The notes beneath the pieces are model-generated. The model ran no database searches and was not told where the DNA came from. It saw only the letters and a program-made list of their open reading frames with translations. Positions 28,734-38,180 of a DNA stretch of 64,000 nt are shown piece after piece. A program made the position numbers and the translations under genes. Position 1 is the stretch's first letter. Every line of letters begins with the position of its first letter. Source of the stretch: Hymenobacter baengnokdamensis (GTDB taxonomy: Bacteria; Bacteroidota; Bacteroidia; Cytophagales; Hymenobacteraceae); the NCBI RefSeq assembly GCF_008728635.1, contig NZ_CP044285.1:1612001-1676000 (forward strand), in the 5' to 3' direction.

Positions 28734-30167
28734 ATGAAGCTGAGAATCTTCCTTTGCCTGAGCTGGCTGGGCCTGCTGACAGGCCCCGGCTTATTGGTAG
28801 CCCGGGCGCAGCAGCCCCGCGAGCTGCCCCAGCTGCCCCGACCCATTACCCTGCCGCAAGCCTTGCAGGTAGCCCAAGCCAAGTACCCGGCGCTGCGTGC
28901 CCGGCAGGCGGCCGTGCGGGCTGCTGAGGCCGATGTGCGGACCAACCGCTCCACCTTTTTGCCACAGGTTACGGCGCAGGCGCAGGTTCTCAATGCCACT
29001 GCCAACCAGGTGCGGGGCGCGTATTTGCCGGGCGTCGCCTTTTCGGAGTCGGGGGCAGTAAAATCGACCGGGCCGGATGGGCGCACCAACTTTTCGAGCC
29101 TCGGGGTGCTGGCCATTGAGTGGCCGGCCGTGACGTTTGGCCGCTACCGGGCCAGCGAAAACCGTTCGCAAGCAGCCGTGTCGGCGGCCCAGGCCGATTA
29201 CGACCAGGCGGTATTTGAGTACCAGGCGCAGGTGGCCGATGCCTATCTGCTGGCCCTGGGAGCTGAGAAGGCGGTAGCCTTGCAGCAGGCTAACCTGGCG
29301 CGCGCCCAGCAGCTGGCGGTGGTTATCCGGGCGGGTACGCGCTCGGGCATCCGGCCGGGTATCGACTCTTCCACTGCCAATGCCGGGCTGGCCCGCGCCC
29401 GGCTGCAAGTGCTGGCGGCCCGGCAGCAGGCCCGCACGCAGCGCACCCGCCTGGCGGGCCTGCTGGGCCAGCCCACCCAGGACGTGCAGCTCGACTCCAT
29501 GCAGTTTTATTCGCGCCTGCCAGTGGCCGGCGCTGCCGCGCCCGATACTACCCGCGCTACCAACCCGCTGCTGCGGGCCTACCGCCAGCGCATCGTGGCC
29601 AGCCAGGCGCAAGCCTCATTGCTTAATGTCAATAAACGTCCCAGCCTCAACTTATTAGCTTCGAGCTGGGGCCGGGGCTCGGGCGTGCGCGACGCCGTGG
29701 ATGACAAAGGCAATTTTGTCATCGACTCATCGCCGGGCGCCGGGCTGCCCTTCAAGGCTTATAACTATATGGTGGGCGCTACCCTCACGTGGCGGGCCAC
29801 TGAGCTGATTCACTCGGGGCGGGCGGTGCAGGCGCAGCGCATTCGCAGCGAGCAGGCCCGTGCCGATTATGACCAGCAGGCCCTACAGCTCGAAACCCAG
29901 CTCCAAAACGCCGGCCTGCAAGTTGAGCTGGCCCGGCAAACGGCCCTGGCGGCGCCCGCGCAGCTGGCCGCCGCCCGCCAGGCCTACACCGCCGCCCGCG
30001 CCCGCTACGACGCCGGCCTCGACAACCTGCTCGTGCTCACCCAGGCCACCGAGGCGCTCAACCGCGCCGAAACTGACCAGGCCCTGGCCACCAACAACCT
30101 CTGGCGCGCCGTGCTGCTGCAAGGCGCGGCCGGCGGCAACCTAGGCGGGTTGCTGGGACAATTATAG
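28734..30167 (+). CDS. TolC-family outer membrane efflux protein
   Basis: 477 residues with a cleavable signal (ending VARAQQ) and the duplicated long-helix architecture of TolC-family channels: ITLPQALQVAQAKYPALRARQAAV at the start of the first half and AAPAQLAAARQAYTAARARYDAGL near the end of the second. It should form the outer-membrane duct for the RND pump and adaptor encoded next. It starts 90 bp after the kinase gene. A long hairpin separates it from the pump gene, which may lower or stabilise downstream transcript. Confidence 0.93.
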   Translation: MKLRIFLCLSWLGLLTGPGLLVARAQQPRELPQLPRPITLPQALQVAQAKYPALRARQAAVRAAEADVRTNRSTFLPQVTAQAQVLNATANQVRGAYLPGVAFSESGAVKSTGPDGRTNFSSLGVLAIEWPAVTFGRYRASENRSQAAVSAAQADYDQAVFEYQAQVADAYLLALGAEKAVALQQANLARAQQLAVVIRAGTRSGIRPGIDSSTANAGLARARLQVLAARQQARTQRTRLAGLLGQPTQDVQLDSMQFYSRLPVAGAAAPDTTRATNPLLRAYRQRIVASQAQASLLNVNKRPSLNLLASSWGRGSGVRDAVDDKGNFVIDSSPGAGLPFKAYNYMVGATLTWRATELIHSGRAVQAQRIRSEQARADYDQQALQLETQLQNAGLQVELARQTALAAPAQLAAARQAYTAARARYDAGLDNLLVLTQATEALNRAETDQALATNNLWRAVLLQGAAGGNLGGLLGQL

Positions 30168-30181
30168 AACTAGAATAAGAA

Positions 30182-30271
30182 CGTCGTGCTGACGAAGGAA
30201 GCATCTCTACCGCTTCGTTGCTATAGCCATGATTACTAAGAGGTAGAGATGCTTCCTTCGTCAGCACGACG
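30182..30271. repeat. long perfect inverted repeat (REP/MITE-like)
   Basis: Perfect 30 bp arms 30182-30211 and 30242-30271 with a 30 bp loop. The arms contain GACGAAGGAAGCATCTCT, close in pattern to the hairpins at 8248 and 47217. It interrupts the efflux operon between the TolC and RND genes; there is no T-run. Confidence 0.8.
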
Positions 30272-30303
30272 GACGACTTTAAAGAAGCTAACAGCTTAAA
30301 AAT

Positions 30304-33300
30304 ATGCTCAAAGCTGCCCTTGCCAAACCCATCGCCGTTATCGTGGCCCTGCTCGGCGTACTTGTCTTTGCGGGGCTGGCGCTGGGTCGCATTCCGGTCG
30401 ATATTTTCCCCCGGCTCAACCTGCCGACCATTTATATTGCCCAGCCCTACGGCGGCATGACGCCGGCCCAGATGGAAGGCTTTATTGCCACGCGCTACCA
30501 GAACCAGATGCTCTACGTGTCGGGTATTAAGGCCGTGGAAGTGAAGAACATCCAGGGCTTGTGCCTGGTCAAGTGTACCTTCTACGAAGACGTGAACATG
30601 GCCCAGGCCGCCGGTGAGGTAGCCAGCCAGGTGAGCCGCGTGATGAGCTACCTGCCGCCCGGCTCGGTGCCGCCCACGGTAGTACGCTTCGACGCCAGCA
30701 GTCTGCCGGTGGGCGAGCTGGTGTTCAGCTCGGCCAGCGCGTCGCTGGGGCAGATGCAGGATTTGGCCTCGACCAAAATCCGGCCGCTGTTTTCGCAGAT
30801 TCCGGGCGCGTCGGCCCCGCCGCCTTTTGGCGGCAACGAGCGCACGGTGGTGGTGCGCGTCGACCCCGAGAAGATGAAAAGCTACGCCCTCACGCCCGAT
30901 GAAATCGTGTCGGCCATCGTGAAAAACAACCAGGTTTCGCCGGCCGGGGCCGTGGGCATGGGCGACTACATGGTGATGACCCCGAGCAACACGGTGCTGG
31001 ATAAAATAGCTGATTTTTTGAATATTCCGCTGCGGCAGGGCGTAGGGCCCAGCGTCTTCATCCGCGACATTGCCACGGTGGAAGACGGCACCGACATCCC
31101 GGTGGGCTACGCCCTCATCAACGGCAAGCGCTCGGTGTATATCCCCGTCACGAAATCGGCCGATGCCTCCACCATGAGCGTAGTAAGCGCCCTCAAGGCC
31201 AAGCTGCCCGAGATGCGCGCCCTGCTGCCCTCTACTATTCAGCTCAGCTACGAGTTCGACCAGTCGGTGTACGTGACGCAGGCCGTGCATAGCCTCGCCT
31301 TTGAGGGCGGGCTCGGCGCGCTGCTCACGGGCCTGGTGGTGCTGCTGTTTCTGGGCGATTTGCGCTCGTCGCTTATCGTGATTCTCACCATTCCGGCCTC
31401 CATTTTGTCGGCCATTCTGCTGCTTCAGCTCTTCGGGCAAACCATCAACCTGATGACGCTCTCGGGCTTGTCGCTGGCCATCGGTATCCTGGTCGACCAG
31501 GCTACGGTGGTGATTGAAAACATTCACCAGCACCTGGAAATGGGCAAGCCCAAGGCTCGGGCCATTCTGGATGCCAGCCAGGAAGTGTCGTTTCCGCTGC
31601 TGCTCATCACGCTCAGCATTCTGGCCGTATTTGCGCCGGCGTTTCTGATGAGTGGGGTGCCGCGGGGCATGTTTATTCCGCTTTCGCTCTCGGTGGGCTT
31701 CTCGATTATCGTCTCGTATGTGCTCTCGCAAACCTTTGTGCCGGTGGTGGCCAACTGGTGGCTGAAAGGCCACGCTCACCCTGGCCCGCACGACCTGAGC
31801 CTGCTACCCGACCTGAGCGAGCCGCGCGACGAAGCCCAGGAAACCTACGAGCTGCACCACCCCGAAAAAGTCACCGGCTTCGAGCGGGTGAAGCTGCATT
31901 ATCTGGCTTTGCTCGACCGGCTGCTGCGCCACCGGGCGCTGGTGGCTACTGTGTATGGCGTGGTGTGCGCCGCCATTATCGGCACGTGCTTCTACTTCAT
32001 CGGGCAGGATATGATGCCCAAAATCACGCACTCCAAGCAGTTTCAGGTGCGCCTGGTGGCGCCCGAGGGTCTGCGCATCGAGCGCACCGAAGAGCGCACT
32101 AAACAAATTATCAAAATTATTCAGACTATTGTAGGGCCGCAGAATGTGGCCATCACCTCGGCCTTCGTGGGCATGACGCCCAGCTCGTATGGCACGAGCG
32201 CGCTCTACGTCTTCAACGCCGGCCCCAACGAGGCCGACTTGCAGGTGAACCTGGCCGAGGACTACAAGGTGCAGAACCTGGACGCGCTGAAGGATAAAAT
32301 CCGCCAGGCCGCCGCCCGCCAGGTGCCCGACGTGCAGCTCAGCTTCGAGCCCATCGAGCTGACCGACAAGATTATGAGTCAGGGCGCGCAAACGCCCATT
32401 GAGGTGCTGGTAGCCGGCAAAAGCCTATCTGATGGTAAAGGCTACGCCGATAAGCTCGTGGCCCGCCTCAGGCAGATTGCCTACCTGCGCGACGTGCGCA
32501 TCAATCAGCCCCTGAGCTACCCCACGGTGCAGATTACCGTAGACCGCGAGCGGGCGGCGCAGTTTGGCCTCACCCCCGACCAGATTGCCAGGTCGCTGGT
32601 GGCGGCTACGTCGAGTAGCCGCTTCACGGCCAAAAACCTGTGGCTCGACCAGAGCAAGGGCTTTGCCTACCAGGTGCAGGTGCAGCTCGCCTCGCAGGAC
32701 ATGAAAACTGAGAACGACATGCGCAATATTCCGCTCGTGCCGGGCCAACTGCGCCCCACCCTGGGCGACGTGGCCACGCTGCGCACGGCCACTGTGCCCG
32801 GCGAGTACGACCGCATCGGGCCGCGCCGCATCGTCACGGTTTCGGCCAATATCGACCATAAAGACCTCGGCACCGCCACCCGCGCCGTGCAGCAGGCTAT
32901 CAGGGAAGTGGGTGCGCCGCCCAAGGGCTCGGTGGTGCAGGTGCGGGGCTTGTCCCAGCTGCTCGAAGAAACCCTGAGCAGCCTGCAAACTGGCCTGGCA
33001 CTGGCCGTCGTGGTCATTTTTCTGCTGCTGGCCGCCAATTACCAGTCGCTGAAAGTGGCCGGTGTGGTGCTCGTGACGGTGCCGGCGGTGCTGGCCGGCT
33101 CGCTACTGCTGCTGCTAGTCACGGGCCAGACTCTGAACCTGCAATCGTACATGGGTATCATCATGTCGGTGGGCGTGTCGGTGGCTAATGCCGTGCTGGT
33201 CGTCACCAACGCCGAGAGCCTGCGCCTGCGCTACCGCGATGCCACGGCCGCCGCCCGCCTGGCCGGCGCCGCCCGCCTGCGCCCCATCCTGATGACGAGC

Positions 33301-33570
33301 ATTGCCATGATTGCGGGTATGCTGCCAATGGCCTCGGGCCTGGGTGAAAGCGGCGAGCAAACTGCCCCGCTGGGCCGGGCCGTGATTGGCGGCCTGCTGG
33401 CCTCCACGATTGCTGCCCTGCTGATTCTGCCAGTGGTATTCGCGGCTGTGCAGCGCAAAACCGGTTTCGTATCTGTCTCGCTCGACCCCGACAACCCGGA
33501 AAGTGCCGACTACGACCGCGCCACTGCACCCCTGGCCGAGCGCCCCCCGACCGAGCCAGTGCTGGCTTAG
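30304..33570 (+). CDS. RND efflux transporter permease
   Basis: 1088 residues, the size of AcrB/HAE1-type pumps. Twelve membrane helices in the usual 1+5 and 1+5 pattern are visible, with large periplasmic loops after helices 1 and 7. Helix 4 has the proton-relay segment SGLSLAIGILVDQATVVIEN. The N-terminus (MLKAALAKPIAVIVALLGVLVFAGLALG then IPVDIFP) is typical. It would expel a drug, metal or lipid from the periplasm through the TolC channel encoded upstream, linked by the adaptor encoded 28 bp downstream. The substrate is not predictable; no Met/His metal cluster stands out. Confidence 0.95.
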   Translation: MLKAALAKPIAVIVALLGVLVFAGLALGRIPVDIFPRLNLPTIYIAQPYGGMTPAQMEGFIATRYQNQMLYVSGIKAVEVKNIQGLCLVKCTFYEDVNMAQAAGEVASQVSRVMSYLPPGSVPPTVVRFDASSLPVGELVFSSASASLGQMQDLASTKIRPLFSQIPGASAPPPFGGNERTVVVRVDPEKMKSYALTPDEIVSAIVKNNQVSPAGAVGMGDYMVMTPSNTVLDKIADFLNIPLRQGVGPSVFIRDIATVEDGTDIPVGYALINGKRSVYIPVTKSADASTMSVVSALKAKLPEMRALLPSTIQLSYEFDQSVYVTQAVHSLAFEGGLGALLTGLVVLLFLGDLRSSLIVILTIPASILSAILLLQLFGQTINLMTLSGLSLAIGILVDQATVVIENIHQHLEMGKPKARAILDASQEVSFPLLLITLSILAVFAPAFLMSGVPRGMFIPLSLSVGFSIIVSYVLSQTFVPVVANWWLKGHAHPGPHDLSLLPDLSEPRDEAQETYELHHPEKVTGFERVKLHYLALLDRLLRHRALVATVYGVVCAAIIGTCFYFIGQDMMPKITHSKQFQVRLVAPEGLRIERTEERTKQIIKIIQTIVGPQNVAITSAFVGMTPSSYGTSALYVFNAGPNEADLQVNLAEDYKVQNLDALKDKIRQAAARQVPDVQLSFEPIELTDKIMSQGAQTPIEVLVAGKSLSDGKGYADKLVARLRQIAYLRDVRINQPLSYPTVQITVDRERAAQFGLTPDQIARSLVAATSSSRFTAKNLWLDQSKGFAYQVQVQLASQDMKTENDMRNIPLVPGQLRPTLGDVATLRTATVPGEYDRIGPRRIVTVSANIDHKDLGTATRAVQQAIREVGAPPKGSVVQVRGLSQLLEETLSSLQTGLALAVVVIFLLLAANYQSLKVAGVVLVTVPAVLAGSLLLLLVTGQTLNLQSYMGIIMSVGVSVANAVLVVTNAESLRLRYRDATAAARLAGAARLRPILMTSIAMIAGMLPMASGLGESGEQTAPLGRAVIGGLLASTIAALLILPVVFAAVQRKTGFVSVSLDPDNPESADYDRATAPLAERPPTEPVLA

Positions 33571-33598
33571 TTCTTTTTGCCGACCTAATGGTACACCC

Positions 33599-34732
33599 AT
33601 GACCTGTTTCCTTTGTTATTTCCGTACAGCCCGTCTTCTGACCCTGGCAACCTACCTGGCGGCTCCGGCCCTTTTGCTGAGCAGCTGTGGCTCGTCCGAC
33701 GTGGCTGACCAAGCCGCTCAGAAGGCCCCGGCGGCTGCCGGCCCCGCCACCTATGCGGCCGTCCGGGTGACGGCCGCGCCCCCGGCCCAGGCCCTGACCT
33801 TGCCCGGCGAGCTGGAAAGTTTCTATCAGACCGACATCACGCCCCGCGTGAGCGCCTACGTGCGCCGGGTAAACGTAGACATCGGTGACCACGTACGGGC
33901 CGGCCAGGTGCTGGCCGAGCTCGACGCGCCCGAATTGACGGCCGCCCTCAACGAAGCGCTGAGCAAGCAGAAGGCTGCCGAGGCCACCGCCCAGGGTAGC
34001 CAGGGCAGCTACCGCCGCCTGCGTCAAACGGCCCGTACTGCCGGGGCCGTGTCGCCTCTTGCCGTAGACCAGGCCCGCACTCAGGCCACCAGCGACAGCC
34101 TGAACGTGGTAGCGGCCCGCGCGCATTACCGGGCCGCTGCCCAGATGGCGGCCTACCTGCGCCTGACGGCCCCCTTCGCCGGCACTATCACGGAGCGCAA
34201 TGCCGCCCCCGGGGCCATGGTAGGCCAGGGCACGGGCGTGCCCTTGTTCCGGCTCCGGCAGCTCGACCCGCTGCGCCTTCGCGTAGCCGTGCCCGAGGCT
34301 TACGTGGGCGAAATCAAAAATGGCAACCCGGTGCAGTTCACGGTGCGGGCCTTTCCGGGGCGCACCTTCACTGGCAAGCTTACCCGCACGGCCGGCAGCG
34401 TGCAGGCCGCCACCCGCTCCGAGCAGGTCGAGCTGGATATTCCCAACCCGAAAGAGGAATTGAAGCCCGGCATGTTCGCCTCGGCCAGCCTGCCGGTGAA
34501 AGTCTCGGCAAACAGCCTGTTCGTGCCCAAATCGGCGGTGGTGAACACTGCCGAGCGCACCTACCTCATCCGCGTGGCCGACGGCCGTACCGAGCTGGTA
34601 GACGTGCAGCTAGGTGATGAGAACGCTGGCCAGGTGCAGGTGTTTGGCCGGCTCCAGGCCGGCGACGTAGTGCTGAAGGCGGGCAATGAAGAGCTTGTGG
34701 CCCGCCAGCCAGTGCGCGTAACCCTGCATTAG
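33599..34732 (+). CDS. RND efflux periplasmic adaptor (HlyD/AcrA family) lipoprotein
   Basis: 377 residues from ATG 33599; the in-frame start at 33503 lies within the pump gene and is rejected. A long signal ends in lipobox LLSSC (Cys at about 34). Then come the barrel-sandwich half (VRRVNVDIGDHVRAGQVLAELDAPEL), an alpha hairpin rich in Ala/Gln, the second lipoyl half (LRLTAPFAGTITERNAAPGAMV), a beta-barrel and a membrane-proximal domain. It couples the pump to the TolC channel. Gene order is channel-pump-adaptor, the reverse of the common adaptor-first order. Confidence 0.93.
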   Translation: MTCFLCYFRTARLLTLATYLAAPALLLSSCGSSDVADQAAQKAPAAAGPATYAAVRVTAAPPAQALTLPGELESFYQTDITPRVSAYVRRVNVDIGDHVRAGQVLAELDAPELTAALNEALSKQKAAEATAQGSQGSYRRLRQTARTAGAVSPLAVDQARTQATSDSLNVVAARAHYRAAAQMAAYLRLTAPFAGTITERNAAPGAMVGQGTGVPLFRLRQLDPLRLRVAVPEAYVGEIKNGNPVQFTVRAFPGRTFTGKLTRTAGSVQAATRSEQVELDIPNPKEELKPGMFASASLPVKVSANSLFVPKSAVVNTAERTYLIRVADGRTELVDVQLGDENAGQVQVFGRLQAGDVVLKAGNEELVARQPVRVTLH

Positions 34733-34995
34733 CCGGCAAGGCAGCAGTTCTTACAGAGCAGGTTAGCACGCTGCGCACAGCCAGTCCCCGCCTTCGTCTG
34801 AAGCCGGGCTACGAAGTGCTGCCCGGCTGCCAGTTCGTTTACCAGGCATTCGGCTTGGATAAGCCCCGGCAATGACTAAAAGCGGCTGAGCCATTGTAGC
34901 TATCAGGCACCCCGACGCCGAAACTGCGCTAGTGATTTGATAATAATGGCTATTATGTAAGAACTTGCAGCCCTGTTCTGCCCTGCTGCCTGCCC

Positions 34996-37080
34996 ATGCG
35001 CCACCCGCTACTTTTTTGTTTTATTTGCTGCTGGCTGGTTTTGCTGGGTGGGGCGCGGCCGCTAAAGGCGCAACCGGCACCGCATGCGGCGGCGAAGGCG
35101 GATAAAGCGGTGCCCCCCCCAGCCACTCCCAAAGCGGAGGCCTCGCCCCGGCCGGCCTACCAGCAACGGGCGCTGAAAGGGCGCATCAGCCGCCACCTGC
35201 GCGTACGACCCGATGGAACTCCCGACTTTCCCAATATCAATAAAATCCCGTTCTTTGAGGATAAGAAAGCGCTGAAGGCCATCCAGAAAGCCGAGCGCCG
35301 CCACCACTATGCCGAGGCCCGGGTTTTGCTGGAAAAATACGTTGGCCAGTTCGGTATCGAAAACTTTTACCGTAATACCGACCTGCTCTGGCACCTGGGG
35401 CAGCTGTTGCAGCGCGATAGCTCGCGGCAGGAGCTGGCCAAGGCGTATTTCCGGCTGGCGCTCAAGCATCATCGCACCGATATCAGCCGGGTGCAGCTCT
35501 ATTACGATTCGCTGGAGGAGAAGGGCGCGCTGCTTTACGTGCCGCTCAAGGTGTACTACGACGTGGTGGAGTACCGCAAGAGTATCAACACGTTTCATCC
35601 GCCCAAGAACGTGTATACCAACATGGGCGATGCCGTGAACTCCAGGTTTCCGGACTACGGCCCCACCCTGGGCGCGGGCGACACCGTGCTGCTCTTTACT
35701 TCGAAGCGCCAGCAAGGCAAGGGGGTGCGCGCGAAAGTAGATGAAAATCTCTATGTTTCGCACAAGCAAGGCCCCAACTACTGGTCGGATGCCGAGCCGC
35801 TGCCCAAACCCATCAACTCGCCCTATAACGAAGGCTCGGCGTGCTTCTCGCACGATGGCCGCACCATTTTCTTTGCCCGCTGCGAATGCCCGGTGTGCCA
35901 CGGCAACTGCGACCTGTTTACGGCTTCGCTGGGCAAAGATGGCAAGTGGAGCACGCCCAAAAGCCTCGGTCCGCTGGTCAATTCTCCGGCCTGGGACTCG
36001 CAGCCTACTCTTTCGCCCAAGGAAGACACGCTGTATTTTGCCTCCGACCGCCTCGGTGGCTTTGGCATGAGCGACATTTATTACACTGTGAAGGGCAAAA
36101 ATGGCCAGTGGGGCAAGGCCCTGAATATGGGCCCCGTCGTAAACACCCGCGAAAGCGAGGTGAGCCCGTTTTTTCATCCCTTGTACCAGGTACTGTATTT
36201 CAGCTCGCGGGGGCAGTTGCTGAATTTTGGCGATTTTGATATATATAAAACTTACCGGGTAAATGGCCGCTGGCAGGAGCCGCGCAACATCGGCCCGCTC
36301 GTAAACGGCAAGGGCTCAGAGTATTACTTTACCATCGATAGCCAAAGCAAAAACCTGTACTACGCCCGCTCCGAGCCGAAGGACATCGAAAACCTCGACC
36401 TGTATTCGTTTCCGCTCCCCATGGAGGCCCAGCCCATGGCTACCACCCAAGTGGCGGGCACGCTCCTCGATTCGGTGAGCAACCGCCCGCTGAAAGGTAT
36501 GGTCAGCATTATCGACCTCGACAACGGAATTGAGGTGGCCAGCAAGTACTTGCGTGCCGATGGCTCGTTCGATTTCGAGCTCATGGATGGCTCGCACTAC
36601 GCCATGCTTATTCAGAGCCCCGATGCGTTCACGGTGGAGCGGCAGTTTGAGCTGAAAGGCGATACGGTGATGGCGATGCTCACCAACAGCATCAACTACA
36701 AGCTGCCGCTTATTTTCAAAAATATTGAGTTTGAGGCTGGTAAGTCAAACATTTCGCCGGCCATGCACCCCACCCTCGACCGCATCACGCTGTTTCTGGC
36801 CGACCATCCTACGTACCGGCTCAGCATCGCGGGCCACACCGATGGCCGCGGCGACCCCGAAGTAAACGAAAAGCTCTCGCAGGACCGCGCCGAGGAAATC
36901 CGCCGCTACATCGAGCGCAAAGGCAAGCTTAGTCCCAACCGCATCGAAAGCTTCGGCTACGGCTCCAGCAAGCCCCTCAAAGACGAGCTAACCGATGCCG
37001 ATGCCCGCATCAACCGGCGGGTAGAATTCCGCCTGATTAAGCCCGAAGGCGACAAGGGCGCGGGGGGCGACTGGAAGTAG
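34996..37080 (+). CDS. OmpA-family protein with PD40 propeller (PorE-like architecture)
   Basis: 694 residues: signal peptide (about 1-25), helical TPR-like region (about 95-165), PD40/WD40-like propeller strands (NEGSACFSHDGRTIFFARCECP, TLSPKEDTLYFASDR and similar, about 270-470), a carboxypeptidase-regulatory-like domain (GTLLDSVSNRPLKGMV, about 490-545), and a C-terminal OmpA domain with GHTDGRGDPEVNEKLSQDRAEEI, where the Asp and Arg that bind diaminopimelate are kept. It should tie the outer membrane to peptidoglycan. The same domain order is found in PorE of the type IX system, but other OmpA proteins share it. Confidence 0.85.
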   Translation: MRHPLLFCFICCWLVLLGGARPLKAQPAPHAAAKADKAVPPPATPKAEASPRPAYQQRALKGRISRHLRVRPDGTPDFPNINKIPFFEDKKALKAIQKAERRHHYAEARVLLEKYVGQFGIENFYRNTDLLWHLGQLLQRDSSRQELAKAYFRLALKHHRTDISRVQLYYDSLEEKGALLYVPLKVYYDVVEYRKSINTFHPPKNVYTNMGDAVNSRFPDYGPTLGAGDTVLLFTSKRQQGKGVRAKVDENLYVSHKQGPNYWSDAEPLPKPINSPYNEGSACFSHDGRTIFFARCECPVCHGNCDLFTASLGKDGKWSTPKSLGPLVNSPAWDSQPTLSPKEDTLYFASDRLGGFGMSDIYYTVKGKNGQWGKALNMGPVVNTRESEVSPFFHPLYQVLYFSSRGQLLNFGDFDIYKTYRVNGRWQEPRNIGPLVNGKGSEYYFTIDSQSKNLYYARSEPKDIENLDLYSFPLPMEAQPMATTQVAGTLLDSVSNRPLKGMVSIIDLDNGIEVASKYLRADGSFDFELMDGSHYAMLIQSPDAFTVERQFELKGDTVMAMLTNSINYKLPLIFKNIEFEAGKSNISPAMHPTLDRITLFLADHPTYRLSIAGHTDGRGDPEVNEKLSQDRAEEIRRYIERKGKLSPNRIESFGYGSSKPLKDELTDADARINRRVEFRLIKPEGDKGAGGDWK

Positions 37081-37124
37081 TAGTTGCCAGCGCCTGCGCC
37101 GGCTAACGGTTCCGGGCGGAGGTT

Positions 37125-38093
37125 CTAGGCCGGCCACTCCCGCGCCAAATCCTGGTTGCGCATGCACTTAAAATGCCCCTGCGGGCACTGGGCAAAGCCA
37201 ATCTTCGAGCAGGGCCGGCAGGGTAGGCCCGGCACTTCCAGGGTTTCGAACTGGGTGCGGTAGGGGTACATCCCAAACTGCGGCACCGTGTTGCCCCACA
37301 CGCTGTAAATCTCTTTCTTAAACGCCGAGGCAATGTGCATCAGCCCGGTATCGTGGCTTATAACAAAGTGCGCCTGCCGCAGCAGAGAAGCCGACTGATG
37401 CAGGGAAAAACGCCCGCAGCCATTAAAAACGAGCGAGGTTGCCGCCAGCTGGATAACGTGGCCGGTGCTTTCGTCCTCGGGGCCGCCGAGCAGCACTACC
37501 GGGCGCGGGGCCAGGTTTTGCACCAGCTCAATGAGCTTTTCGACCGGCAGGCGCTTGGTGGCGTGCTGCGCGCCGATAGCCACGGCCACGTATTCCCAGG
37601 GCTGAAAGCCAGCCGGCAGCTCGGTAGCCAGGTCTACTTCCGCTCCGGGCGGAATAAAATAATCGAGCCCCTCGCCATCATCGCGAATACCGAGCGGCGC
37701 GGCGGCCGCCCGATAGCGGTCTACGATATGCACGGGCGGTAAGCGGTTGATTTTGAACTGCACCAGCAGGTATTTTTGCCAGTTGAGCTTATCGAAGGCC
37801 TGGCCCGGCACGCCCGGCAGTTGCAGCCGAATGAGCCGGGAGCGCAGGTTATTATGTAAATCAACTATATAGTCAAAGCGCTCGGTCCGTAGCTCGCGCA
37901 CCAGCTGCGAAAGGCTGCCACTCAGCAGGTGCAGCTTATCGACGTAAGGGCTGGCTTCAAACAGCCTGGCAAATGCCGGCTTGGTAGCAAAATGTACTTG
38001 TGCCCCCGGCAGTTGGGTTTTCAGCTGTCGCACCACCGGCGTAGTCAGCACAATATCGCCGATGGAAGAGAAGCGCAGAACCAGGATTTTCAT
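37125..38093 (-). CDS. glycosyltransferase family 9 (heptosyltransferase-like)
   Basis: 322 residues from the ATG at 38091-38093, where the GT9 start MKILVLRFSSIGDIVLTTP lies; the open extension to 38174 comes from the adjacent hairpin. GT-B fold: N-terminal acceptor half, then VVLLGGPEDE and HFVISHDTGLMHIASAF, the nucleotide-sugar-binding half with the conserved DTGLMHIA. The C-terminus has a Cys-rich PCRPCSKIGFAQC segment. Such enzymes add heptose or another sugar to the lipopolysaccharide core at the inner membrane; the exact sugar is unknown. Confidence 0.92.
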   Translation of the reverse strand: MKILVLRFSSIGDIVLTTPVVRQLKTQLPGAQVHFATKPAFARLFEASPYVDKLHLLSGSLSQLVRELRTERFDYIVDLHNNLRSRLIRLQLPGVPGQAFDKLNWQKYLLVQFKINRLPPVHIVDRYRAAAAPLGIRDDGEGLDYFIPPGAEVDLATELPAGFQPWEYVAVAIGAQHATKRLPVEKLIELVQNLAPRPVVLLGGPEDESTGHVIQLAATSLVFNGCGRFSLHQSASLLRQAHFVISHDTGLMHIASAFKKEIYSVWGNTVPQFGMYPYRTQFETLEVPGLPCRPCSKIGFAQCPQGHFKCMRNQDLAREWPA

Positions 38094-38099
38094 AAGTAA

Positions 38100-38180
38100 T
38101 GTAGCGTGGACTCTGCGAGTCCGCGCGTTGAACGGACCGCCTTGTATACCTATGCGCGGACTCGCAGAGTCCACGCTACA
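38100..38180. repeat. long perfect inverted repeat overlapping PolX stop
   Basis: Perfect 27 bp arms 38100-38126 and 38154-38180 with a 27 bp loop; the arms contain GTGGACTCTGCGAGTCCGC. The right arm supplies the TAG stop (38176-38178) of the PolX gene, and the left arm begins seven bases upstream of the glycosyltransferase start. Confidence 0.8.

Noticed and set aside
30058..31791. 577-codon open frame opposite the TolC/RND genes
   Set aside because: His/Arg-rich translation with no family signature; it overlaps two clearly real genes and the intergenic hairpin.
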